From: Oegoconia quadripuncta
Taxonomy: Eukaryota; Arthropoda; Insecta; Lepidoptera; Autostichidae
Direction of reading: 5' to 3'
Length of the DNA stretch: 64,000 nt
Assembly (NCBI GenBank): GCA_949316235.1
Contig: OX438757.1
Location: forward strand, 10,720,657-10,784,656
A model generated the notes under the pieces. That model was not told the DNA's origin and searched no databases. It saw only the letters and a list, made by a program, of their open reading frames with translations. Shown in pieces: positions 1-9,745 of this stretch. Within the stretch, counting starts at the first letter, position 1, and each line of letters starts with the position of its first letter. A program made the translations under genes and the position numbers.

Positions 1-1550
1 TTCTTCATCAGATACTTCAGACCTTCGATTTTTGACATCAAATGAAGCGGCCCACCAAGTTGAATATTTTTTGTAAAGGCGGTATATGTCGATCTCTAAT
101 AGTTTGGTTGGGCTCTTGTGTTTCCTAATCAGGGTCACCAGGTACTCCAGATCTTCGATTATCCTAGTTTTTATAGTTTTCCCTTTATGTGGCCATTGAA
201 CCATAACTCTGTACCAAATTTCAGCTCTCTGAGTTTATGGGAAGTACTAGTTCTATTTTGATGATCATGAGTGAGTGAGTGAGTGAGTGAGTGTCATAAA
301 TGCGAAACTTTGCTTTCGCTTAACTTCGGAACTAAATGACCTACAGACTTGAAATTTTGGATTTTAAGTATGTGATTATAGCTTACTGGATGACGAAAAT
401 TTCTGCGTCCTAGTCTTATCCAGAGGTTCTAAAATAGGGGCCTGAAAATGCGGCGAAATGGTTCCAGTAAAGGATGGTACGGCAGTGTTTGCTTCGCGCT
501 CGACTTGGCGGGGGCACTGCCGTGCCCCCAGATATTTTCTTTAAGAGAAATTCAGCTAAATTAAGAAGTACAATGCCGTCGCACTAGCGTTCATCGAAGA
601 AGTATTCTGTCTTTGTATGGTTTATAGCACAAGCAATGTAACGACCGACAGAGTATCGGAACTACGATCTTTCAAAACCACAGTTCTTTGCATGTTTGTA
701 TTTCAAAGTTAATTTACGCTACAGGAATTTCTCGACGTTTTGGCGACCAACGCTCTCTGCGTATATCAGGTCTAGGGGGACTAGGTAATCGGTCTTCTTC
801 GTGTCAATGCGTCCAAAGTGTTGTTTGCATCGCAAAGTTTGCAGTGCGTTTGTGACTGGTCAATGAAACCCCACTTCGCCAGACTTGCTCTGCAGTGACC
901 GACTCCGGCCCTCGAGCGATTTAAAGTCTTCAAGGTCGGTCACTGCAGCTCGTGGCCAGGTGGTAGGGCCTCTTTTACTTTAACAATAATTAAAGGTGCT
1001 GGTCATTTTGCATTCCACAGTTGCTCTCTTGCCAACCTCGGTTGACTGTTTGTAGGTAACCGGTGTTGTACGGTTTCTTGCTGCCGTTCGCCCTTTAATG
1101 CTGTGATGAATGCTGTGCTGATGAGGATGACGATTAAAACTTGATATTGTGCTGGAGTATAACTAGTTTATTGCTACTAATAAATACAATGTTAAGTACG
1201 TAGGTGCGTCACCCTCGACCGTGTCCGAAAAGTGATTCGATATTAAAACATCCCAACTAATATTATAAATGCGAAAGTTTGTGTATGTATGTTTGTTAAC
1301 TCTTCACGGCTGGTCGGATTTGGATGAAATTTGGTTGGTAGACATATTAGGACCTGGATTAACATTTAGGCATTTTTTTTTACTGAACCGATTTTGAGGA
1401 AAAATCTTCCACGTGGAAGGAGTCGCGGGCGGAAAGTTAGTAAATAATATTATTTAAATAAAAAATATGCTGTAGCAGCAGCGCGCGAAGTCTGCGGTTG
1501 TAAACCGTCATCTGTACGGTTTACAACAGTTTACGGTTTAGAAAGAAATA
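1..1550. other. Intergenic or intronic, repeat-like, no gene seen
   Basis: No convincing coding exon was found. A (GTGA)n microsatellite lies at 269-293. A short perfect hairpin lies at 510-529 (8-bp GC stem, 4-base loop). A longer one has 14-bp arms CTGCAGTGACCGAC at 890-903 and the complement at 935-948. The texture resembles old transposon DNA. It may be an intron of the gene whose last exons lie at 2111-3936. Confidence 0.5.
1255..1445 (+). repeat. Dispersed 'aatgcgaaag' repeat
   Basis: Begins TATTATAAATGCGAAAG, runs through text of the type 'aaccgattttga', and ends near a 'cgcgggcggaa' motif. Related text occurs at 22578-22745 (plus) and 24868-25055 (minus). This fits a common dispersed lepidopteran repeat; the element class is not resolved. 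Confidence 0.5.
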
Positions 1551-2079
1551 CCGCTATACAAGTTACATAAAGCTGTCCCTTTTTAACTGCCCTCAAACGG
1601 AGACCTAAGGCTCGTATTACAGAACGTTACTCAAGCAGAGATATCCGCTTGAGGACAATCCCACCTCCACTATAAGCTAGGATCGACAGTGGTACTCGAC
1701 ACGGCGCCTACTGAAGGTATACGGTGCCCTACGTGACTCTCTGGGTACCTTGGACCCCAGGCTAATTAAAGAAAGAGATAGGGTGTGTAATAAAAGGTTT
1801 TCCACTTAATAGTAATAAGTTTTCTACCGCGAGTAATAGTGCCAGTAATAGGAATGGCAAAAACGATGGAAAAAGCACGAAGTTGTGTCTGTTTAAAACC
1901 AGATCGCCGTAGAATACCTGACGGATTTCTGAATTTAGGTCGTCAAGCATGAGTTCGCGCTCCTTACTCCAATTTTCGCATTCCCATAAGATATGATGTG
2001 CCGATTGCTCTCCATCTCCACTCCGCTGTTCGCTTGAGGACACTTAAAAAGGGACCGCTTTATGTAACTTGTATAGCGG
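1551..2079. mobile_element. TIR-bounded element carrying an RT remnant
   Basis: A 36-bp inverted repeat bounds the segment: 1551-1586 starts CCGCTATACAAGTTACATAA and 2044-2079 is its reverse complement with one mismatch. No target duplication is obvious at the edges. Inside is a reverse-transcriptase C-terminal remnant on the minus strand (1762-2043). It could be a foldback element that captured a LINE scrap, or an inverted duplication around one. Confidence 0.5.
1762..2043 (-). pseudogene. Non-LTR RT C-terminal remnant
   Basis: The minus-strand reading frame contains GEQSAHHILWECENWSKER, which resembles the Cys/His tail that follows the reverse transcriptase domain in R1/Jockey-type non-LTR elements (a His followed a few residues later by Cys and Trp). 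Beyond about residue 55 the frame becomes hydrophobic low-complexity text and is probably no longer element coding. No RT catalytic motif is present, so this is a dead fragment inside the TIR-bounded element 1551-2079. Confidence 0.5.
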
Positions 2080-2110
2080 CCTCTCTAGCATTCTGTATCT
2101 GTATGAACAG

Positions 2111-3936
2111 GGGCAAGTCGTTGACGTCGACGCAGACGGCGACGGGCGTAGTGTCGCTGGCGATGCCGCTGGCGGTGTGCGTGGAGGCGGGGCGCGGGGG
2201 CGGGGCGTGGCGCGGGGCGGCGGCGGCGCTGGCGGCCGCGGGCTGGGCCGCCGCCGCGCTGGACCCGCCCGCCTGGCTCACCGCGCGCCTGCGCAGCGCC
2301 GACTTCTCGTGAGTACACTCTCACACTCGCACTCACACTCACAGCGTTACAAATTATTATAAATTAGTGAAAACGACGATTGGTGTAGTGGACGGTGACC
2401 CTGTCAGCGATACCAACAGTTGTAGGTTCGAATCCCACGAAGGGTGAATGTTTGTGATGAATACGAATATTTATTCCCGAGTTATGGATGTTTACATAAA
2501 TATTTAGTTGTCCGGTATACATAGTAAAAGCTTTGCTTAGTTTGGGACTAGGTGATTGGTGTGAGTGTCCGAAATATTTATTTATTTATTACAATATATA
2601 CCTATTACAGTTACTATTGTGTATACTACATGCTGGAATGTTTTTACTACGATGACTATAACTAGAGGTATTGTAGGTACAAGGGTAACTTAATATGACG
2701 ACTTGTTTGGTGTAGTGGTTTAAACTCTGACCACTATACCAAAAGGTCGCGGGTTCGAATCCCGCTGGGGGCATATGTTTGTATGATGAATATGGACGTG
2801 TGTACGCGAGTTATGGGTGTTTTCATTTATAATAAGTATTTATTTACAAAAAAAAATGTATATATGTAGTATATCAACCAGCTGGTACCCACAACACAAG
2901 CCTATAGTCACTTAAAGTGGAACTAGGTGGCATTGTGTGCATGTCCAAGGATATTTATTTATTTATTAGTGGTAGGACCGTCGGTGGCGTGGTTAAGCCG
3001 CGGTGTCCCAATTTGGGAGGTCCGGGTTTGATTCCCATAGGCAGGTCTGAAACAAATAAACCTATACAGCCCGACCTAATACAATCTAAATTTTCTCAGG
3101 AAATAATGAATATTTTCAATAGTACTTTTGGTATATTGTTGTACTCGGTAATTGCTGCAACTATTTTAAAAAATATTCCAAAACGTCGATGATTTCCTGA
3201 GAAAAGTTAATTTGTATTATGCAGGCCTGTATAGGTTACTCTGTTTCAGACTGTACCAATGAGTATTTAATTTAATTACTTATGTGCATTTATCCGACTG
3301 CTCTTAAACGGTGAAGGAAAACATTGTGAGGAAACCTGCATGCCTGAGAAATAATAATTCTAAGGCATGTGAAGTCTTCAACCCGCATTGGGCCAGCGTG
3401 GTGGACTATGGCCCATTCTCCCTCATATACGAGGGAAGGCCTATATCTGTTGGGATGTTTAGGTGCTGATGATGATTGGTAGTAGGGCATGCTAAAAGCA
3501 TATAAATGATTATATACGAACTTACGTACATAAAGTCAGGACCTTTATCCCAAATGGGATGGTCAGAGATATCCCAAACGTTAGCGTTTGGGTGCTCCAA
3601 ATCGCCATGGCAGAAATCGGTCGGAAGCATCATCATCATCAGTTTTTATAATAAAGGTATATATATTTTTTTAAACTTTGATTTTCTTCTGTTTTTATAA
3701 ACTCAATTATTTTGAAAATTTACTATGTTGCAAGACAAACACACGAAATACCGGCATAGTATTTCGATTGAATTTAGCTTGTACGGAAAATCAATCTACC
3801 TACTCCGATCTATTGTATATTACAATTGAAATTATATCCCCTACAATGCTATCTAAATCCTTGCAGGGCAATAAGAAGCATCCCAGAGTTGGACGAGCAA
3901 TCTGAAGCACTGATGTCGTCGGAGGAGCCTACGTAG
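2111..3936 (+). CDS. Last two exons of an unidentified gene (partial)
   Basis: Exon 2111-2308 follows a pyrimidine-rich acceptor ending ...GAACAG and ends at donor GTGAGT. Exon 3867-3936 follows acceptor ...CCTTGCAG and ends in TAG. Phases agree: two bases left over, one supplied. In the first exon nearly every third codon position is G or C in this frame only, which is strong evidence for coding. The predicted tail has an Ala/Val/Leu-rich stretch that could cross a membrane (around GVVSLAMPLAVCV and ALAAAGWAAAAL), then DPPAWLTARLRSADFS, then an acidic C-terminus AIRSIPELDEQSEALMSSEE. Family not recognised; upstream exons are presumably outside the window. The intron holds two SINEs, a MITE and a SINE/LINE tail. 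The last exon is short and less certain than the first. Confidence 0.5.
2373..2592 (+). repeat. tRNA-derived SINE, family 1
   Basis: Has a pol III A-box-like TGGTGTAGTGG and a B box GGTTCGAATCC, then a conserved tail (gttatggatgtttacataaatattta, then gtgtccgaaatattta). Other copies: 17731, 25361, 38757 and 51344. Here it is followed by a spacer of about 100 bp and then a family-2 SINE, an arrangement repeated at 38757-50150. Confidence 0.85.
2692..2960 (+). repeat. tRNA-derived SINE, family 2
   Basis: Starts TTTGGTGTAGTGGTTTAAAC, has B box GGTTCGAATCCC, and ends with a tail containing 'tggtacccacaacacaagcctatag' and 'atgtccaaggatattta'. Related copies: 39046/49970 (split by the nested transposon), 19255 (minus) and 31597 (minus). 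Confidence 0.85.
2968..3480 (+). repeat. tRNA-headed SINE, third family, with LINE-like tail
   Basis: The head at 2968-3044 has A-box-like TGGCGTGGTTAAG and B box GGGTTTGATTCCC. It is interrupted by a MITE at 3045-3251. The continuation at about 3290-3480 carries the 'ggtgaaggaaaacattgtgaggaaacc' and 'gggccagcgtggtggactatgg' tail. The same tail appears alone at 22447-22553, and a related one ends the 5S-like SINE at 9466. Confidence 0.6.
3045..3251. mobile_element. Foldback MITE inside a SINE
   Basis: Long imperfect inverted repeats of about 60 bp bound a 207-bp segment. The left arm begins GTCTGAAACAAATAAACC and the right arm ends with the complement of GTCTGAAACAGAGTAACC; both arms reach a TTTTCTCAGGAAAT motif. 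It has no coding capacity. Superfamily not assigned because no target duplication could be fixed. Confidence 0.7.
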
Positions 3937-6900
3937 CGGGCGGCAATGTCCCGCGGTCGCCAATGGCGTAACTAGGATCATTATGGGGTCCCTATACCTC
4001 TTGTTAGTACCATAGGGAATGGAAGAGTTTTCTGGAAGATGTATAAAGTATTATGGATGGAAATTGAAAACAAAAATTAAAGCAAAAGCTAGTAAATGTC
4101 AAATTATGACGTTATCTCTCTCCGTGGTTGCTTGCGAGGCATCGAGTTTCTATTATCATTTGTCATTCTCCGATAGTTTGTTGACGGATTAGAATATTTA
4201 ATTTTTCCAATTTGAGTCTTTTAATCTATATTATTAGCATCATTTGACAGAGTGACGCTGGACACGACACGCGAGGCACTTTATAATGCATCCCTCTCTT
4301 TTCCGCTGGTCAAGCGTTTGTGGAAACGAGATGGCAACCAATTTTCCGTGCATGCTAGTGTGTCAGGGTTCAGGAATTTCTATAGAACCTTTGTTGTACC
4401 TTTTTTATACATACCTTTATCCCGAATAATGACATACCATCTTTCTTTCTTTCAAATATAAGCCTTTGGGTGTTTCAATGACAATATCGACATACGTAAT
4501 ATCACGAACTTTATCCCAAATGGGGAGATTAGAAATATCCCAAACATTTTCACCTTATTATTAATATTATTCAGAAATGCACACGTGTCAGGGGGCGAGG
4601 CCATCGCCGTTGAAATGTACAAGTCTATAGATGTGTTTGGTGTAAAATTTCTTAGTCGCGGGTTGGTGCAATTTGTTTTAATTGCCGGAAACCACGCCAC
4701 AGCAAATTAATGAATTCTGTTCTATTCTATGCTTCTATAGATTCTAAATAGCTAGAAGTGTCGCGGTTCAGCGAACGCTCAGCTGCTGGAGGTATTATGT
4801 ATTGGGCGCCGTAGAGAGGATGAGGTTCAGGGTCGTAGGTTTCCGGCCCCTACCAGGACTGCAGCCACTGATGAACGGTGAAGGAAAAGGTCAGGAAGAG
4901 GGATAGGCATTTGAAAACTTAATAATGATATACTCGTAATAATTTAAAATAAAAGGAAAAGAAAAGAATAGTTCAGCTCGCAAGCTGCGTCAAGACTCGA
5001 CTCGTTTTTGAAAATAATTTAGAATTCAGAATTTTGAATAATGTTCCAAAAAAGAAAACGCCAAAGAGATTACCGAAAAGAAGACGGAATTTAGAAGAGG
5101 TTGTACACCTCGTTACAGAAGAGCTCGTATTGTCTCGCTGTAGCCGATAGAAGAGAAGTCATCACATTTACTTCATTTCGCTTTAATTTTTGTTATTGAT
5201 AAAGTTATCCATTGTTTGGGTAACTACTGTACATTTCTAAGAGAGTCGTAAGTTAGAGGATCAATGCGATCGTGATATAAGCACGTTTTTACACGTGAGC
5301 GGACAACGCAATCGCAAAATTGCTGCCCGCCATAGCTAACACTGTGCGTTGAGCTTTAATTAACTTGTATATTTTTTTAACTACAAAGGACGAACGTGGA
5401 AGCTTACCCAGTAACCTTAGCTGACCTCTATGCGTCTCCAAGACGAATCAGGGCAGGGGTAGATCCGATTTGATTGTTTATACCAAAGATTAACTATTTT
5501 ACTCCTGCCTATCTTTTCCAAATTAGAAAAAATATGGGTACATAGCTTTATATTTATCGAAAGCCGCTATTGGCATTTGGACGTATATCAGTGGCGGCTA
5601 AACCGCAGATTTTCCATTGGATATCAAAAGACTAAGGTCAGCGTTGGCGTTTCTAGATAAGACTTCCATTATCGACATAGCCCAGGAAATGCTTGAGTTA
5701 TTGGGTCATTTTAAATGACGGGCGCCTCGCGTTGAGCCATCGGGGTACCTTACCGCCTTCACTAATCTCAAAGATTTAAATCGATTTAAAACTACGACTA
5801 CATTAGATAAAATTGAGCAAAGTTGTAGTGGCACACAATAATATAATACTAATTAGTTCTATCTGTTCAAATTGGCTGCGGTAATTCCGCCTCAATTGAA
5901 TCAATGTTAAGTATATTTTATATATTAAAGTCATACATATTATAATGGCCAGTAAGGCATTGTATTTATCGAACAAAGTCTTTATAGCAACTATAGAACT
6001 AAAGGGATAATGGAAAAATAGACTGGAAGACTCGTTACATTTTTCATAAGTGTTCTACAACTATATTTCTATAAAAATTAATCAATAGAGGAAATGACTA
6101 AATCGCGACGGACCATTAGTTATATTCTTAGTTACATTACGCGGAAGGATCTTCCGAACGATTTAAATCTTTGATAGATTTATAAGATTTTAAGCAATTG
6201 TACATTAGTATGCGATTTTAGTGATATCTCGTTCGCACTCACGCGTATTGTACGCATACTTATAATACTAGGAGCAGACCAAATATAAGATTATATAACG
6301 TGACCAATTTTTATACAAAAGAATGAGCTGCATTTAGACTTTGACGTACTAGAAAACGTCAATAAATTGGTAATATTGCCTGGTTTTATAGATTTTCAAT
6401 CAATCTCAATCCAATCCACTCATTGCTGGATATAGGCCTCTTCTCCATTACGCCAAATCTCAAGGCCTTGCCGTCGTATCACTTAAAAAAAATTCAATTC
6501 AATTCTAACAATTTGTCGGTTAGTTCGCTTGCGTTCAATCGATAAATTTGGTACCATGGAAACGCCCTAAAAGGATAAAGGGATATACGTCTAAAGTCTA
6601 TTCATTCTTACGTGTCTTATCATGTTAACAAACACTTCTCAAAGACTTTTCTCTCGGATTACATAATAACCATCACTTAAAATGTTGTTGTATACTTAAA
6701 GAAACTCACAAAGTATTGAAATCAACTAAGACACCGCTGAAAATATCATTTCTAATAAGATTTCTTCAATAATCCAAGGAACCAATGAATTGCCTCGAAA
6801 ATATCTGACATTGCAATGCCTTGATTGTCTATGCATCTTACGTCACGTTTGTTTACATGATAAGACACAGGGTGAGTCGAGTATAATGGATAGCCATATC

Positions 6901-7085
6901 GTGTTATAATTCACTTCTACCAAAATCTGGTACAAAAATTAGCCAATCGAACGCAAAAATTTTTACGGGGTGCGGCTTCTGTGCCAGTCGCGTCCAGTGT
7001 AACCTTGCTAATATTACTACTGGTCTGCTACTATTTATTATAAGTCTGCAGTATTGTATTTGAGTGTGCCCGACGTTCGCTACCT
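3937..7085. other. Gene-poor stretch
   Basis: No exon can be supported. A repeated phrase of the type 'ctttatcccaaatggg...agatatcccaaac' appears at about 3540-3600 and again at 4508-4550. A short LINE-tail phrase ('cattgctggatataggcctct') lies at about 6420. About 6530-6600 resembles 8265-8345 (both 'gcttgcg.tcgatcg.taaatttggtacc'). Confidence 0.5.
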
Positions 7086-7545
7086 AAACCCGGGTTCCCT
7101 GCACGTGTTTTATTGAAACATTACACATAAAACAATACACAAAAACATTTGTTTTCGTACACATGCCGTCTTCCAAGTGTTTTGTTCCTGAACATAACAT
7201 TGGTTTAACATCAAAATGAGTTTTAACGGGGAAGATATTGTGTCGGATTTTTACACAGATTTCAAGGTAGCTTGAAACCTCGACATTTAATATGTATCCG
7301 GAATCGCGTGCTTCATCTTCGACACATCGTCGCTTTCTGTCAGTTGAGATTATAATCAAACTCGTCAAACATAAAAGTATAACTTATAAAAAACTGTACG
7401 GTACTGTACCACGGTCTTCAACCGTGTGCGAGATGTTTTCCATCTGTCACGGAAAGCAAAAACGTTGTGTATGGCCACGCCCATTTGTTTCAATGTTTTT
7501 GTGTAATGTTTCGATAAAACAGGCGCTGGAAACCCGGCTTAACTT
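7086..7545. repeat. Two copies of a dispersed 'AATAAAAC...CCGGG' repeat
   Basis: A minus-oriented copy (about 7086-7310) and a plus-oriented copy (about 7380-7545) share 'ttgtgtaatgttt(c)(a/g)ataaaac' followed by 'cccgg'. Other copies: about 16440-16990 (minus, interrupted by a hAT MITE) and 17575-17685 (plus). The AATAAAAC near one end resembles a poly(A) signal. Class unknown. Confidence 0.6.
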
Positions 7546-8409
7546 AGTTATGTTACATAGACACACACTACCCTTGCGTGTCGTTGTTAGATAGCATATA
7601 ATGTTTATGTATTGTTGAATTGAATTATGAATCGCGTAACGCAATGTCTGCAATCTGCTCTTATTGAGGAAGCATTCACAAAATCTATTTTTCACAATAA
7701 CTTTTCACTGTAACCTGCCGCTTGCGCAGCTATTCTAATTTCAATATTGTTTGTTAATTCAAATTCAAAACAAGGTATTGGCACCATCGGGTGCGAACAT
7801 GGTCATAACTGTTACTCTAAAAAGGTAATTTTGGCCCTGCGCTGATAATGAACCGCGTGAATAAATAAGGATGTAGAGCGCCTCCTGCGAATCCCGCGGT
7901 TGTATAATTAATATGATAATTATTCCCGAGTGATAGCTGTTTCTTTAAATATTTACTTGTCGTGTTTACCTATACAATACACATACTCTTTATTGCGCAA
8001 AATAATTTACAATAATTTTTGATGATAACAATAGAACACAATTAGGCGGTCTTATCACTAAAAGTGATCTCTTCTAGACAACCCACAGCTACCTATAGTT
8101 TTTAGAGTAAAACTCGCACTGGTTTCGCTGTTTTAAGAGTCCGCTGTTTCCGTAGGGCAGGTAGCTTTTAAATCCCTAGAGACTGCTAATAACAGGCGAG
8201 GACCCTGTCACCACATCAGCCGTTGTATCACGTACAAAATTTACATTAGATCGCTATTAATTTGCCGTTTATCTCGCTTGCGGTCGATCGCTAAATTTGG
8301 TACCCGTATGCGCCCTAGAAGTAAGGATAAGGGAACGACTAACGGATAGACGTATCGAGTGACCACAATTTACTCTAGGGTGCTTACGTGGTACGTCTGC
8401 AGCATAGTA

Positions 8410-8690
8410 GAACATCTTCTTGCCCTAGTCCCAATTTATTTGGGGTCAGTGCAGTAAGTCTTTTTCTTCCAATCTCCTCTATCAGCAGTTACCTCCTCAT
8501 TCACGCCCTTTTCATTCACATCACCCTTTACACTATCCATCCATCTTTTCCATGGTTTTCCGTTCCAACCATCAACATCCATATTCATCACCCTCTTAGT
8601 GACATGCGTTTCATCCCTCATAATATATCTATACCAAGCTAAAAGGTTTCCTTTCAACTTTTATGTCACGAGTGTGCCTAAATACTTCCT
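8410..8690 (-). pseudogene. LINE ORF2 C-terminal fragment
   Basis: The minus-strand frame reads LLAWYRYIMRDETHVTKRV followed by VDGWNGKPWKRWMDSVKGD and a Lys-rich end. This is the arrangement seen at the C-terminus of endonuclease/RT proteins of insect RTE-like LINEs: RLxWYGHVMR, then RWxD. No catalytic region is retained. Confidence 0.6.
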
Positions 8691-8815
8691 ATCAGCTTTT
8701 TGCTTTCTAATTGGCTCTCAAGCCACGTAAATAACAACCTTGGTAGAGCCATAGAATTAATTCGATACAGTAAATCAACATAGACTCCTATGGGTTGTGT
8801 GTAAGATCGACAATC

Positions 8816-9152
8816 TTAAGAGCGTTTATCTCTCACGGTAGTTCATACAAACTTTCAAGTCCAAATTCTTTGAAATTCTAATGAAACTTTATACGCCTAA
8901 GCATGTACATAGACCTAAAAATCAGTAGAGAAAATTTTCAAAAAAGAGTTTGAAACAAAATTAGAGCGATTCTAAGTTTTCCACAGTAACAGAAAAAATG
9001 CAATATATTGTGTTAAATTCGATATATTGAGAATGTTTTGTACTAACTTTTTAGATCTATTTATCCTGCTTATAAGTACGTATAAAGTTTCAATTCGAAA
9101 AATTTGGTCTTGAAAATTTGTATAAACTACCGTGTGGGATAAACGCTCTTAA
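8816..9152. mobile_element. Foldback MITE, about 85-bp TIRs
   Basis: The left end TTAAGAGCGTTTATCTCTCA is mirrored by the right end, whose complement starts TTAAGAGCGTTTATCCCACA. The match continues through 'cggtagttcatacaaactttcaag' and 'gaaactttatacg' for roughly 85 bp. Total 337 bp, no coding capacity. The outermost TTAA or TA could be the target duplication, which would suit a mariner- or piggyBac-type driver; this is not resolved. Confidence 0.75.
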
Positions 9153-9465
9153 AGATCTTTTAAGTCTAAGAAAGCAGTTGATGCGTTTCTTCTTCAGATG
9201 AAGGCTGGCTCAAATTGATACTGCATTCTTTAATAATTAGCTCGCCATCTCTCTTGACAAGAAAATCTCGGTACACGAAAATCATCTGGCATATTAGTGA
9301 ATTGGGATTTTATAACCCGACTGAAAAAAAATGTTTAATTTTTGTTAAGTTATTATTACAATGGACTGTTTTTATACCCTAAGGAAAGGCATTTTAAGAA
9401 ATAGATCGCTAAAAAGGAACAATTTTTTTGCCAGATTATTTGGGAGTACTCGCCGCGCAGTTATT

Positions 9466-9745
9466 AGTCGCTATTCATTTTCAATTAGTAATGTTAAGCA
9501 ATGTCTGGGGCGGTCAGTTCTTGGATGGGTCACCACTGATGGCATTTTTATACTAGTTTTTCAGTGCTTCAGAGGACAGAGAGTCAAGCGGTTTGAAAAC
9601 ACTAATTGTCAGGTGGTCACTAGTCTGACACAGATGTACCAATCGGGACTGGGCCAGCGTGGTGGATTATAGTCCATACCCTCCTAGAGAAACTAGGCTT
9701 TGTCCCAGCAGTGGGGACAAATTTGGGAGCGGCCAATGACATTTC
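9466..9745 (+). repeat. 5S-rRNA-like SINE, copy 1
   Basis: 9492-9545 reads like the 3' half of 5S rRNA: GTTAAGCAATGTC, then GGTCAGTTCTTGGATGGGT, then ACCACT. It is followed by 'tggcatttttatactag' and a LINE-like 3' tail ('gggccagcgtggtggattatagtcc', 'cagcagtggggac'). Similar architecture occurs on the minus strand at 23973-24492 and, more decayed, at 60580-60842. The pattern fits SINE3-type elements, which use a 5S-type internal promoter. Confidence 0.65.

Noticed and set aside
2373..2450. tRNA gene candidates from A/B-box-like sequences (also at 2692, 17731, 25361, 38757 and 51344)
   Set aside because: They are followed by a shared non-tRNA tail, recur as near-identical copies and do not fold into complete cloverleaves; they are SINE heads.
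8388..8642. A plus-strand 84-codon frame
   Set aside because: It is the complement of a LINE C-terminal fragment.
9492..9545. A 5S rRNA gene
   Set aside because: Only the 3' half is recognisable, with changes at conserved positions, and it continues into a LINE-like tail.
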